A DNA stretch of 64,000 nucleotides from Watersipora subatra (GCF_963576615.1 NC_088714.1:31466643-31530642); one strand, 5' to 3'. Numbered from the stretch's first letter, positions 1 through 15,400 are shown. Made by a program: numbers and translations. The notes: generated by a model from the sequence alone, not told the origin.

Positions 1-356
1 AACATCAAGTTGTTCCATCTATATAGACAGTCGAGTTGTTTGTTCTATAGATAGTCGAGTTATCTCCTCTATAGACATTTGAGTTGTTTGCTCTATAGAC
101 AATCAAGTTGTTTTTTCTATAGATCATCTAGTTGTTTGCTCTATAGACATTTGAGTTGTTTGCTCTATGGACAATCGAGTTGATTTTTCTATAGACAGTT
201 GAGGTGTTTGTTCTATAGACCATCGAGTCGTTTGTTCTATAGACAGTCGAGTTGTGTGTTCTACAAATAGTCAATTTGTTTATTCTATAGACAGTCAAGT
301 TGTTTGTTTTATAGACAGTCAAGTTGTTTGTTCTATAGACAGTCATTTTTTCTATA
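1..356. repeat. Minisatellite, about 30-bp degenerate unit
   Basis: The window opens inside a tandem array whose unit reads roughly 'gacagtcgagttgtttgttc' followed by 'tatagaca'. About a dozen diverged copies are present and the left edge lies outside the window. It ends directly against the acceptor of the first exon of the TSP1 gene, so it is intronic. The short minus-strand frame through it is a by-product of the repeat. Confidence 0.85.
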
Positions 357-361
357 GACAG

Positions 362-491
362 TAGCGTATACTCTCAGGATCAACGGAAATGACACCCAGC
401 AATCGACTTGGATCGCTCGGTCTGATGCCTTGTCTCCAGATAAGTGGTATTTCATCGATGCCTTTACTAACTCGACTTCCTCTCACCTCAA
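362..491 (+). CDS. TSP1 gene exon 1 of those visible
   Basis: Acceptor is 'tttttctatagacag', donor 'gtaaga'; enters in phase 1 and leaves in phase 2. It encodes about 42 residues beginning AYTLRINGNDTQQSTW and including PDKWYFIDAFTNS. The alternation of hydrophobic and polar residues and the NDT/NST sites suggest an extracellular beta-rich fold, but I do not recognise the family. Another possible acceptor lies 15 bases further in, after 'actctcag'; it would drop five residues and keep the frame. Confidence 0.68.
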
Positions 492-3400
492 GTAAGATAT
501 TAATAGAACAGAATCTATCAAACTAATAAAAGGTCTTCTTTGAGGACTAAATTTTTTTTTAGAAAAGTGATGAAATAATAAAGCCTTGACCAAAGTTAAA
601 ACAACTTGCGTTCAAATTGTCCCTGTTGTGTTTGGTAAGCTATTGTGCCTTTGTCATACACTGTAGTAGTAGTTTTTGAGTAGCACTGGCAATTATTAAA
701 GTTTTGTGAGTGTGTTTAGATTCCATTAAATTATTGTGATGTTTATATTATATTATTATTATATATATAGATGTAATTGAGAATTTGAAAATGTTGCAGT
801 TAATGGTCTTTTAAAAACTCATAGAATATCCTAGCCTGAAGCATTTATCAATTTCTGTTTGAACATCAGTGCCCAAACCTTTCTTAGATGCAGCCACTCT
901 TGACATCTAAATAAATCAGGTGGGCCAAAATGCATGCAGAGTTTTAAGGCGAATATTTGCAATATAAGCCTGGGTTGTCACAAGGTTTATAACGTCATAC
1001 GAATAACTGAAAAGGTTTTCAATGCCCATTTAAGTTTCAACTCACTTTGTCAGGAGGCATCTACTTCAGAGGTTCTTAGTAAAAGACAGCGCATCGGCTG
1101 AATATAAGAGTGTCCATTACAACGTGCGATAAGAAAAGGGATTAAAAAAATTGTGTCTGGTTTTGGAAAATATCAAGTAGAGGAAGACTCTGTGGCAACA
1201 TTACAGTATCTTGTCTATCTTTTACAAGTTATTTTGATATTGTAACTATAATAATTTGTCATTCCAATAAACTGCGTAGAAGTGAGCCACACGAGGCAGC
1301 TTTATTGGCTGAATGTGGCAGGTGAGCCATAGATTGGGCCCGGCTGTGCTAGAAAAAACCATTGTTTTTGCATAGTGCTTGACAAAGACCAAGAGCTAAG
1401 GTTCACATTCAAACACTTCTAAAATTACCTTTTTTCTATATACAGCAACATATTTCCTTTGCCTATAGTGACATGTTATACATTCAAACTGAACCTTGCT
1501 TCAACAATGAAAGCTGTGCAGCACCACATCACTCCAATAAATATGTTAAAATATGTTTAAATTGTAATTATAGCTGTTATTTTTATATTTCTAGAATCAG
1601 AGATACTGATAACGATTTGGTATACATCAGCCCACCAACATCAGTCGGCCTTCGTTCTAATTTGTACAAAAGAAATGAACAACAGGCATATTTAAAGTTT
1701 AGTGGAATGTTGACTTGCATGTATGTGTTTTACGAACCTTCGCCATTCCCTTTCCATGGTACAAACAACTATTGCGCTCACAGCGGATACGCGTGTAAGT
1801 CAAACTATATACAGCTTAAGCAATTTTACGCACCTTCTGAAGTAGTTACTTGCTACCCCCTTTTCAAGGTCGTATAAAGGTATCTAACAAAACGCTTGCA
1901 TTTTGTCCTCTGGGTCATAGAGCAAACTAGCAAGTTTGACTAATTAAAAATTTGGTTTGATCTATCTATGGAAAAACAAAATGCTTTAGAGCAGTTCTTC
2001 TCAAGTATTTCTTTCTTTTTCTTCTCTTCTTTTTTTATTTTTTTATTCGTGATTGTTTACAATCCTAGAAGAAAGTGCAATTTTACTTCCTCCACATTAA
2101 GGGGCAATGGTGCTCCCATTATTAGAGTGTGAGCAGGGAACATCCACTCTATGATATAGGGGTTTGGTTTGCACTAGGCATGCACAATGGCAGAGCAGGG
2201 TATGTATGAAGTGTTGTATTTTCTGGTATAGTTGATAAAGTTATTAAATATACCAGAAAAGTAACTTTGTTCATTTGTTTTGTGCTTTTCTTATCTTTAA
2301 TGGTAATAAGGATACAATGCTATGCCGAGATGTACATATAAAAATTTTATAGAAAAATAATATTATTTATAGTCGCGGTGGAGTAGGGGGCAGGATGTTT
2401 ACTTTTTTCTAGGAAAATGGGAAAAGAGCATGATAAAAAATAGTTGAGAAGCATTGCTCTAAAGACAGATCGCTTACTACACTATAGTAAATTCACAGAG
2501 TTGCCTTGAACTGGTTTAAACAATGTTCTACTGTAGCACTCAAAATCTTTGGCAATCTTTTCTTGATTAGAAAGAAAATGATTTTAGGCAAAAAAGATTT
2601 ATACCTTTTATGCCTGCAATATTGGCTTTTACCGCAATGTAAGCCAACCTTTATAATGCTGCTTGGAAACTAAAGCCTGTCTGCTAAAGATTGTTGGTCA
2701 CACTTCAGCCAAGTATCGACCATCCTTCTGTGACCAAATGACAATTTGGTTGAAAGTTAGTGATCATCCAACAGACTGGTTAAATGCCCATCATTAAAAC
2801 TCATCTGTTCTTCTTTTGCTTTTCTTACTCTTTCAGTCTGTTTATAATCTATTCTTGGGCAAAATTCTCACAAAGTAGTGAAATATTTGTTTTAAATATC
2901 TAATATCAACACGCTATAATGCCCTGACATTGAAATGATACTACAGTTACCATTTTGGCTGCAGTTAAAGATGCATTCATCAATGTCCCTGGAGAACTTA
3001 TTGATACGACCTTTAAAGGAACTTTGAGATTTGACGGTGCTGTCTCAACAGAATCAGGTCAGCTGAAACCATATTTGATACACCTTCTCTAAAACACATG
3101 TAGAAAATAACAGAAGTTCACCCGTGCATTGTAGACTATCTTGAAAATCTCATGTATAATTTATATTTATTTGTAACGTCATTTATCTGCAGAGTGGCAG
3201 TGCCATCAAGTGGCAAGGTTGCGGTATCAAATTAGAATGTTGGTTTCATAGCCTTCTCAAGACCTATTAGAAAACTTTGTGTTAGATTTGCCTTTTGGGT
3301 ACAATTTAGGAGCTCATTTGTGTGCATGTTGAACTGTTTTTATGTTATTGGTATAAGTTATAGTAGTGTCTTCAGATAAAGGCAGATTTAACATTTGAAC

Positions 3401-6400
3401 TAATTTGGACATAACTGAAGTAGAGAACAGCAAGAGTTTTATAGTTTTACACTTTCTGCCAAATTATATTTAGCAAAAAGCGATTTATTTAGCAAATTAA
3501 CGAAATTATATTTCACAAAATAACAAAGTAGAAAAGTGAAGGCTTTTTTACTTTTTTACTTTGGCTAAAAATTTTATAAACAAAATTACGTTAAAAAAAT
3601 ACAATTTCAGCTCTTAGTTCGGCTCTCGGAACTGTTGTATGACAAACACAGACAGGTTCAAAGATGCGCTTTCTCTTTTCCATACTCTTATCACAAACTG
3701 AAATGAGTGTTTTTTATTCTGTAAATAATTAACTAATGTCTGTACTCTATTCTAAATATAAATCAATACTATAGTTTAATGACTTTAATTGAAGGCCGAT
3801 CAGAAGTATTGAAATAAGAGATGATGGCTACATCGGTTGCTGTAAAATACTTCAATCACACTTACTGCTTGTACTTACTTCAATTGCACTTCCAATTGTA
3901 TGCCGAATAAAAAAATCTTCATTTGTTACTTTCTTCAGAGATTTTGTTCAACTAAGCCACTTGTCACCTATCCAATTAAAATAATAGGAAATTACGCTGA
4001 AGTCTTATAAAAGTTATTCAGTATATTGGCTTAAGTAATCTGCCTTATTTTAGTTATGAAAGAAAACAAACCATACTTTATATTGTAAGTTGTCTAAAAG
4101 CCTTCAGTGTTTTACAGAGTAAACACCAAGATGAAGTTCAATTCCCAAAACTGTTGCTATATTTGATGAAAAAAGAAGCTTATTACTTGAGATTGCTTCT
4201 TCTGGTAGTTTAGCAATGAAGATCATTAGTTCATTGCCGATGCATAAAAATGGCTTGAAAAAAGTTTGGAAAAATTTCATCTAAGATCACCGGAAAATTT
4301 TTTATATGACTATTAGTTGTATAGACCAAGCATGGTTTTAAGAAAGAAATCAAAGAGTGGCTTGCAAAGAAATGTCCACTGGCGCTGCAAATACTAGCGA
4401 CTGCAGCTGTTTCCAGAACCTTTTTGATTACTACTTGTGAATGTGGTCAAGTGAATAATAGAAGCAGGGAGTGTTGGTGCTGGTAGTTTACAGGTTTAAC
4501 ATCAAGTTGCACATAGCAGGGATTCTATTTTAATTTGTAGTAATTTCGATTATGCAAACTCTTACACTTCAAAATATTTTATCCTCCAGTTTAAATAAAA
4601 GTTTTTACATTATATTTGTGTAAACTTTTATTGTATATCTTCTTAGATACAGACTCGATACTTTGCTTAAAATATTTCAAAGATCATATACGTGTGCTAA
4701 TCTATTTCCTTTATTTGGAAACTCGCTTTACACTCGACAGCAAACTTTCTTCAACGGGTGTGTTATGCAACTTTCTTCAATAGGTGTGTTATGTAAGCTG
4801 CAAAGAAAACATACACGCAACCACAAGCTTATAAATCTACATAACCATTTTCTTTATACAAATAGATCACTTTATATCCATTAGTTTTACTTTTTACATT
4901 TGATATAAGTAATATATAACAATAAATATGGTAGTATATATAAATATAGTAATATATAATAATGAAATAATATATATATGAGGCTTACATAATTTTGGAA
5001 GCTTAAAATAATTGACTGTAAAAGCGTTATGAAATATCATAATATATTATAATATTATATAATAAAGTAAATTATATTAATTTATATAAATCGTATAAAC
5101 TTATATCTATTCATATAAACTTATATTAAATTTCTAACATGGCAACTGGTTAGCTTAGCCGTGACACAATGTAAAAGCTTACAGCCCTTCTATTTTAGAT
5201 GATAGTCCGAAATATGTATTTTCTTCGGGCGCACAAGATGAAACTGAGCTATGCACTGACTCAAACCACGTAACGGCCATGTACAATCAATCTATGAGCA
5301 GTTACCCTCTTTCCACTCTACAGCCCTACGACATGAGCTTTTTTGACCATGAATCGATAATGAGGTTGTCTGATATTGAAAAAGACAGACTTATATGCGA
5401 CGTCTCCTTCGGTGCGACGCCGACTGGTCTTACTTGCTGGCTAGTTAGAGAACTCTCTGAAAACGAACCACAAAACCTCCAAGGTAACTATCTCATAGCA
5501 AACTAAATTTGATTTAGGAGCAGCATTAAAAACTTATTTGTTAATGTAGATGTTTGTAGATCTGTCTTAGCAACTTTAAACCTCTGAGTTTCTTGAAACA
5601 TGGTAAGTTTTATATTGGAAAACTGCTTGTTAGTTCCAGTGGATTTGGCCGAATACACACAACTATTACAACAGTTTCTTTAAAATACATTAATGGCAAT
5701 ACTTATACTTTTTACTAAATATAGTTAGAAAAAGTCAAATTTTTTGAATTGAGAGTAATTTATTTTGTGATATAAAATTCAAAAGTTTGGCCGATGACAA
5801 ATGACAGTGACTACTATGACTGATGACAAATGACAGTGACTACTATGACTGATGACAAATGACAGTGACTACTATGACTGATGACAAATGACAGTGACTA
5901 CTATGACTGATGACAAATGACAGTGACTACTATGACTGATGACAAATGACAGTGACTACTATGACTGATGACAAATGACAGTGACTACTATGACTGATGA
6001 CAAATGACAGTGACTACTATGACTGTTTTGTTAAATTGAAAGCCGACTAAGTTACCTAAAACCTGTCAGCAAATTATGATGACCCAATATTTTTTTAAAT
6101 AATGCTTTTACAGAACCATGTTTATGATTAGTGAGAAAAATATACATGTATTATATAACTGATATAATTATAGATGTTTTGATATACCCTTCATTAAAAT
6201 GTAGTACTTTTGCATTGTTTTAATTAAAAGTCAGCAAAGTCTAATCTAATTTGTATTGAACTTAATTGAACATTTAAAAATAAACATAGGAGATCCCATT
6301 TTTAACTGCGATGAAAAAAATAAATTAACAAAATTAATCAAATTACAAAACCTATTACATACAAAGTAATATAATTGTAGAGTCAGCCTGTTTTAGACTA

Positions 6401-9400
6401 AAACACCAAAGGCCAGAGCAAATGAGTGACAAAACTGAAATGATTCAAAAATGATAAAACTATCTCGTCTTGTAAATAGAGTGGAGGTCAAGAATGTGTC
6501 TGAACTTATCTTCCTTAACCTTCCTGCATCCTAATTTTTTACAAGGCTTACAACAAACTAAACTATTTGTTGCCTTTAATAATTCAAGTTTCTGATTGTG
6601 TTAGCGTAAATTCCTATTTATTTATCTAAACAAAATTATTTTATTGTTGATATGATTTTGATTTCAGTTCCGCAAGCAAATTTACTGAAGCTTACTATGG
6701 CCTTTACCTAGGATCAATAGAAAATTCTCACAGTATGTTTTCAGCCTCCTTTCAGAGTTACTGTACTTGGCCAACATTTATCCAGAGGTTGTACATGAGG
6801 AAGGTGTGGATGGCTAATCCAACAAACACTTAGAATTCTATTGGCTCATAGAGGATTGTCTTCAATGCTAAAATTCTTTCTAAATCTGCAAAATATTAAA
6901 AACTGCAATTTTTTCGAAATTAGTAAACTGTCAGCAAAACTTTTGGAGTATAAATTTTTCAATATTAATATTGTCTTCATTCTTTGTTTATTTGACGGAA
7001 ATAAACCTCTTTTTAGCCGAAATAAACAGTGAATGGCTACACTGGTGCTTGGTAAAAGCTCATCATACCGATGCATTATGAACTTGCCAACTTGCAACTT
7101 GCTAACTGAAGCATGTTTGCCGTGCATACAAATAAATTCTTTCCAACCTTTTTTATGAATATCTTTGCTCCTTGCATATCGGTCATTAAAGTTACAGGTC
7201 TTGCATCATTTTAATAGTTCATTCCGACTGGTCGTAAAAATGTTATGGTAATGGCTCTCTCCCTTTCGCACTCTCGCCCTCTCGCCCTCTCGCCCTCTCT
7301 CCCTCTCTCTCTCCCTCTCTCCCTCTCTCCCTCTCTCCCTCTCTCTCTCTATCTCTCTCTCTATCTCTTACAGTGACTGGTAATTTGGCCGATGAGATGA
7401 GTAGTGGGGCGAGTTTGAGGAGGGGAGTAATGAGTAGTGGGGCGAGTTTGATGAGGGGAATAATGAGTAGTGGGGCGAGTTTGATGAGGAGAGTAATGAG
7501 TAGTGGGGCGAGTTTGATGAGGGGAGTAATGAGTAGTGGAATGAGTTTGATGAGTGGAGTGATGCGAGCATCAAATCTAGTGTCATTAGATGCATGCGTT
7601 AGTGTTAGTAAGTATAACTTTTTATTAGCATTAGTAATCAACAACAAAATGGTTTTTTATTAGCCTAAAACATAAAATGAAATAAAATGAGAAACATGAA
7701 TTATTGAAAAATTGAAATATTTATAATTTTGACTGTTTTAGGTTTTTATCTTATTTATAATTTCCACTGTTTCAGGTTTTTTGACTTACTTATAATTCTA
7801 AATGTTTCAGGTTTCTGCATAGACTGTAACTATATTTTCATAACTCGTCGAGACGGATCTAGTACGACAAAACCATTTGAGATAGGGAATGAAACACTCA
7901 CTTCTACGATACAACGCTGGGATTGCCTAGATTACTGCACATGCTCTTCATTTCAATACGGGATAGAAATCAATCTGATAGAATCCATTCCAGGCACAAA
8001 TGTAAATCAGGAGGTATGGATTACATACATGTACAATAGGCTGGCTTGCAAAAGCATGACTGTTCTGGTGTGCTATCCAAGCCTATGAACTATAGCACTT
8101 TGAAATAATTTAGTGAAAGGTCTGGCAAATAGAAGTATTTCTTATTTTTATAATAGTAGTTTATTGTATCTTTGTTAACACTTTTATGTGTTAAATGTTA
8201 AACATTAGTTTGAATAGTCATTTCTGAATAAAGCTGTGTATTGTGCTTCAAACAATTTTGTATTTAGTTAATTGCAAGCGAACCAATTGCTATCATTAAT
8301 GTTAAGAGCTAAAGATGTAATTAACTTCTAACAGTTTAGGATGTTATAGCAATATATTTGATAGCAGCAGCTAATGGTATATGACACTAACACATCTATA
8401 TATATATAAATCTCAGTGTTTTTCTGTTTGTCCATTTGTAGCGATTAAGTTTTAGAAATGAAAAGTCTGCTGCTCACTGGATTTAAACTTGAAACCTCTG
8501 GTTCTGCAGACAGGCATTTACCCAATATGTCACACTGTCCAATTTGCCACACTATGGAATAATATGTACAAAAACTTATTACACCTGTCAAGTCAACATG
8601 GCTCCAAGTTTAACACTGCTGGTAGCGTTATGCATGAAGTCATACCAATTGAAACATATGTTCCCATTTGTGAAAAAAATGCTTAAACTCACATGGCCAA
8701 CAAGACTATTGCAATCAGTTTAGAGCCATAGTATGCACCGCAGCCAGTACAGTATTAATTACATAGAAATAAACACAACACACAAATAAACAAAAAAGTC
8801 TTCATTTAAAAGTTAAAACGGTTAATTTTATATACGTTGTTTGAAAGTTAATTTTTTGTGCAAAACTTTTTTATTACGGGTACCATGCCGGGCATTCAGC
8901 CATTTTAAACAGATAACTTAACCTTTGCATCAGTTTGAGAGTTTAATGGTGACATCATTCAAAGCCCATCCCTGTTATACCTTCCAGATGATTGCGGGGG
9001 AGCGCTGTTACTGCCAATATGGTATATTTGGTAACGATTCACTAGCACTAGATTATGGAAACTATGAGTGCGAAGAGTTATGTCCTCATTGGGAGCTTCA
9101 ATACGCTGATGATTTTAACAGCGAGATGCAAGCAAACTGCTCATCTTCAGAGCTCAAAGTGTTCCGATCATGCGTAGAACCAAGTATTGTGAGTCAGTAA
9201 ATTGTTACTTTTTTTGTTGCCATAACATTGATAGTTTTTTTTATTTAACGTTGATACATTTGCCTTATTATATGATATATTGCAGCTGGTTTAAGATCTT
9301 ATTTTGTGTCTGAATTTTAAGCAGAACAGTTTAACAAACAAAGTTTAAATATCTTAAAATTTAACAGTTACTAGATTTTGTTAAAAATAATTTGCTCAGT

Positions 9401-12400
9401 TAGACTTTCAAAAGTAATAAAACTGTACAGGTAATCAGATATACTAACACAAATTATATAGCCAATAAGATATACTAACACAGATTATATAGGCAATGAA
9501 TTATACTAACACGGATGTTATAACCAATAAGATATACTAACACAAATTATATAACCAATGAAATAAAGTAATAAAAATAATTTATAATTTATTTGACAAA
9601 TTATCAACACATTTTAAAGACCCCATTTTTAAGACTTCATTCATTTGGCTGCTAATCTTATTAACCTTGGTTGCTAGTTTTATGTGATATTTTATTTTAG
9701 TTATCAATTATAGGCCTACCAGTAAAAATTGGTAACTCTAATGTCAACTTCAGTGCACAAAGAAGATGGTGCAAAAAAGGTTTTAGATTTTAGTAAATAT
9801 ACAAGTTAAATGGCTAATTACTTTCAATGTTCAAGAGAGAATTACACACAAAATCGATTAAATTCGGTTTGAAATAAAACTAATTGAGGATATTTTTAAT
9901 AAAAATGTTAAAATACAAATAAATAAGGTTAATTAATTACAGTCTATGTTGCTGTAACCAGACATTTTCTAATTAAGTGAATGCTTTGTCTACTAGGTAA
10001 TAAAAATGTAGACTCCATCACTTCTTGTGGTAGCGATACCGGCAATTGCATTTAATCTATTACCACCCATGTTTTATACTAGCCTCTTTAAAATTTGATT
10101 ATTTTTAATTTGTTATGTAATAGCAATGCATTTCTGTGTTTCAAGTTTATAGCTTAAAACCCTAGAGAACGCTAAACAAGCCTAAAACATATCACAGCTG
10201 ACTAGTCTACCAGATTACTGTTATTATCACTAGGAGCGGTTTTAGCCTATTCAAGAGGTGTTATAATATGCTCAAAGGCTGGTTAATTAATCTCAGCTGT
10301 TATTTTCTGTATTGTATTATTATTTTAGAGCAATTTGCCATAAGTCATTGTAGCTGCTTAAATAATTATGTAACATTATCTTAAAAAAACGAATTTACTA
10401 CTACTTGCAATGTTTCAGATGGTGCCTGGAGTTCTCACTGACTCAGAATGTTATCCAAATGACAAAAAAGAAAGAGGGTTGATCACAGATTATGTGGATG
10501 GCCTTTGCCCAATGCTGACATTTACTAAAAGTGTCTGTGATTGTACCAGTTTGTTACAGGTAATACCATTTTACAGGGTGCCTAAGTAGACAAGGCTCAA
10601 ACGGATCTGTGCTTGTCTCAGACAAACAATCACGCGCTTGCTCTTCAGTGAGCTATCCTGGTTCAAAGCAATACCGTTTATTTTAAAAAGAATCTCATTG
10701 TAGAAAAGAGGTATAATCTCAACTTTAATTCACAAAAAGTGTTTAACATTTATTAATACTTTCATCAGCTGGCTGAGGAATTAAGTTAATGAGCTAATTC
10801 ATGAGCCAGGTGCTGAATTAGCCAGCTAATTCATCAGCCAGCTAAATTATGATGAAGCTGGCTGATGACAATAAATAACAACTCTGATAGCAATTTATAT
10901 ACATAAAACACAAAGTTTGTCTGTCTTTTATTTGTATGTTTGCCTATAAAAGTGAAACAAGTCAAAATCCTTAGTCAAAATCTTAAAGGCTAATGACACC
11001 AACCAGAATGGTTGCATATACCTTGTAAAAAATAACTGTCCTTTAAGTGGGGAATCCCTAACACAAAGCATCATATATCAAGCTTGTATGTCTTCAAATG
11101 ACAAGACAGAGACATATGTAGGTCTGACTGAAGGAGGCTTTAAAACAAGACACACAAATCTTAAAACATCTTTCAACAATGCCAGCATAAGAAACAGCAC
11201 TGAGCTAACCACACGCGTCAGGTACCTTAAATGTATGAATAAGACATTTAACATCAAATGCAAAATATTTAAAAAAACTAGGGCTTATTTGAACATCAGT
11301 AAGAAATACCAGCTTAGTACCAGTAAGAAATATTATATTTCATAGGCCGGAGTTGTCTGCCCTATACTGTCGTAACAAGATCGTGACCACCTGTAGAGAC
11401 TCCGATAAATACACTCACAGGAAAACGTAATTTTACGGCGGATTTCTCTCTGGTTATGTCCCTCATTGGCATCACAGACCTTTTTCAGTGGAAGAGCCGC
11501 TTCTTTAGTAAACACACGCACCTGACAATTGTGGGAGGAAACTAAATTTTAACAACTACTTTGTTCACACCACATAAAACAATTTGTAGTGAGGTGTTTC
11601 CTAAAGGTCATTTTTAAATCTTCATTTTATCAATTATTTTAGACCATATATTTGCCTTTTTATTAAAGAAATATATATATAAGAAATAAGCATGAGTATA
11701 TAAGATATATATATATATATATACATATAAATTAGTAAAGTATTAGATAGCGTACTTATCTTTTTTCAGCTTCATTTTATGTTGAGCACTTTGACTTTAG
11801 TTCTTTAGCACGTTGACTTTAGGTAGGATGAATTTCAATATATATACATGTATATATATAAGAAATAAGCATAAGTATACAAGAAATGTATATATTTATT
11901 TTTTTATCCCACGACCAAACACGAGCGAAGCGATTGGTTTGGGAAGTTTATGATAAATGCACATGTGCACACAACTCCCGAAAAATTACCCGTTAACGGC
12001 CGTCACCAAACCCTTGAAACAAAATCTTATCAACAAATTTAACTATTTTTCTGTAAAGTCGTTTAAGTATAATAATGATACAAAACGCATATAAACCTAT
12101 TTAAAAATGTTACCAAGCCTTTGAAAGGTTACCGCAAATTCCTAAAACTAACCCATCTGGTCGGATTATACATAAATGGACAGATTTATTTAGCCGAAAA
12201 TCATTATTAAAACTCGCTAATCCTCACTTTTATCAAAGTTAAGACTGGAAAATAAAACGCTGAGCAACAGAGAATAGAACGATTAAGTCGTGCGCATTTC
12301 ACGAAAAAATAACGTGCAAATTTCACCAGTCTATAGCATTGTCGAAGGTTTCTGTAATTAACGTAGGAGTACTGAAATCGTTTCATTTTTGCCGATTTCA

Positions 12401-15400
12401 AAGTGACTGACATTTTAGACTCTTGAGTAGGCCTACTTCGGCATTCTAACTGATGTACAACGCAGTGTAAGTAAAGGAAATGACGATGATATTTTTTTCT
12501 AACGATTCTTATGAGATTTTAAGATTATGAGATTATACTTATGAGATTATAAAAACTATGACGTTTTTAAATGTAAACAAAATTGTGTATTGGTTTTATA
12601 TTATTACTATATTAATAATATTGGTTATTCTAATAATATCAGTGCATTTTATTTCTAATATTAGCCAATATTGCATTTCTCCTACTGTAGGGGGAGAGAT
12701 ATAAACATATAATCTTTTCCTTTCATTATTGCTATTTGTTGTATATAATAACACCTACACCCAGTACATTACAGCTACCATTGCAGTTATCCTATTGCAC
12801 TGCAGTGCCATTTGACTGCTAATATTGCATTTCTCAACCATCAGTACCCTTTCTTTTATTCCAATATCTCTTTGGTCGTGGGCTGTATGACAGTGGAATT
12901 TCTAGTAAATTTCTTACATGTGTTTCTTACATATATTTCTTATATATTCTTGCTTATTTATTATATATATACTGGTCATAGAAAAAAGTTGTACTCATCT
13001 TTGCAGCTACTGTCAGTTTAAGGACCTGTCTTGTCAATCATCAGTAACTAAAATTCAAGATGCTGATATATATTAAATGACATCTGTATAAGATATTAAA
13101 GTATGCAGTAAAACTTTTTACTAGAATATGTGTTATATCAATAATAGAAAATGCATTGTCTGTGTGGATTTTTACAGAACGATATATACTTTTGCAACGC
13201 GCCGTTTGATGAAACACCTTCTGTGCCAACTCTACTCGTAGAAGCTGTTTGTACTGTGTACTACAGCGACATGACAACGGTAGTGAGTCAGAACAACTGC
13301 AGCAAGTTGTGCCCAGATCAAGTGATTCGACCATGCTGTGTTGCTGATGTCAGTGTGCCAACTGGGTAAGTATTGAGGCGTATAATACTGACATACTTTC
13401 TTACATAAAAATAAATTTGTCCTCAAATATTTTAGTCTTAAAAATATCGAAAACTTTGAAAAGCAATCAAATTCAGTTGTGTGTAAAATAAAGCGGTCTC
13501 CTTTGAGCAAATTTATCCAACTTTTTTATAGTTAGTTGTTCTTGTTTTTATTACTAGTAAACAAACAGATTACATACCATTAAATTCTTATCAAAATTCA
13601 GAATAATTTATCAAATAATTAGTAGAATTCATTCAAATTCAGTTAGATGCAGTTTCTCGAGCCAATATGATAACAATTATTGGATAACGCTTTACCAGGT
13701 TTCATGATATGACTTCTTGTTTCTAAAATTCATACATATAAATTTTTTGTTCAAAGAGTTGTTCAAACCATATGACTTGGAAAATAAAAAAAATAAAAAT
13801 GCAAATAAAAAGTTATGCAGTGAGACCATATCTTTTAATCTTTCTATTTTCATCTTCAACTATTAAAAAATAAAATTTACAAAATTTAGCCGACAAAATC
13901 ATTCAAAAACATAATTTAATAAATGCTTGGTTTACATAATTAAAATCAGCACAAAATGAGGATTTATTTAACAAGTAATTCAAGACTATTGACTAAATTC
14001 GCTATGAGTAACAATGTCGTAAATGATAATTTTCATCTTCATACAAAGAAGCTGGTATAATCATGATTGACTATATGTTAATCGTTAGCAAGCTATTAAT
14101 GTTTGCTAAAAAGGCAGATCAGAGGAGGAAAATTCTGACTATGCATTATACTGCTGCATGTGCTGCTGTTCTTATATGTCTCTTTAATGAAGAGTTAGAA
14201 TGCTTCATATGGCTAGTGTTTATATTAACACAAGTGAAAAAGATTTGCATAGTTCACAATTATAATATTTAAGTACAACTGTTACAAATTGAACAGTAGC
14301 AAACATTGATAGCTTGACAGTGATCGCAGTTGCAACTTACATGACTTACATTAAGGACTTAGGTTGCCACATTTGAATGCCTAATAGAACTTATTTTCTT
14401 GACTAATATTAGAGCCATTTTAAACAATTTTCTACAAGTAACTCAACATGAGAATTAAGCAATAATAAGTACTTTGGAAATTTGATTACAATTTTCAATA
14501 ATGCGACATTATTGATGTCATTTTGTTGGTCGTTATGCTGCATCTTTGCTCATCTTCAAACATGTCAAATAATTAAAACTATTCAAAGGTTAAAATTCTT
14601 CGAAAAATAAAATAAAGTTGTTATTCTTAGGCTTTGTTTACCCATAAGACTGTCAGCTCATCGAAAGATGCTCTGTCAAATCGTTCTGTTTAACAATAGA
14701 AGTACTTCAGCTCATTTAAGCTAACTTTCTGATGAAAAATATTAAAAAGAGGTCAACATAGTCTGAGCTCCACAATGCATCCTTGACACTTAAATACTAC
14801 TACTCAACTATTGCACTTCTTTATAAACATATTAGAACTAACAGGTTTAATGATGAAAACAACCGTAAAGCTAAAGGAAGTCGAACTATGTAATGCTAAT
14901 GATGAAAGATCAGTCAAATGCATTCAAAGATATCTAGTAGTAGTACTATAGTAGTAGTATAGAACATTGCCTGGCATTTTTGTTCTTTTTTCTAGTAATT
15001 TTCAGACAAATACAACAATCAGCTAATTATTAAATAATGATATAAATAAGCCATTTTTATCTCAGGTTGGCGAAGTTATTCTGAGGTTTTAAAAGGCCGC
15101 CAATTAGTGTCAGTCTACTAAGCTGTATGGCAAAGGTTCAAGTCTTATATTAGCCAGCATTTTAGTTGTTTCATTATGAAATGACAATTAGTGTCATTTT
15201 CATTTGCAAAAAACCATTCTCTACTCTAACGTCCCTGGAAGGTAGTGAGCTGAAGTATTATTTGGGCTAAAGTTTGCATGAGTGTCAAGGCAATCTCATG
15301 CAAAACTGGAAACAGATTGCTTTTATAGAAGTTGGGTTTTATAGGGCACATATCCCTGGACAAATACAGCCAAATACATATAGATGAATTTGGATAATTG

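Noticed and set aside
7243-7647. Minus-strand frames across exon 5 and the CT tract
   Set aside because: Shadow of the coding 33-bp repeat and of the CT repeat; low-complexity Arg/Glu and Leu/Pro composition.
11078-11521. Minus-strand frames over the Penelope-like fragment
   Set aside because: Antisense shadows of the plus-strand fossil and adjacent intron.
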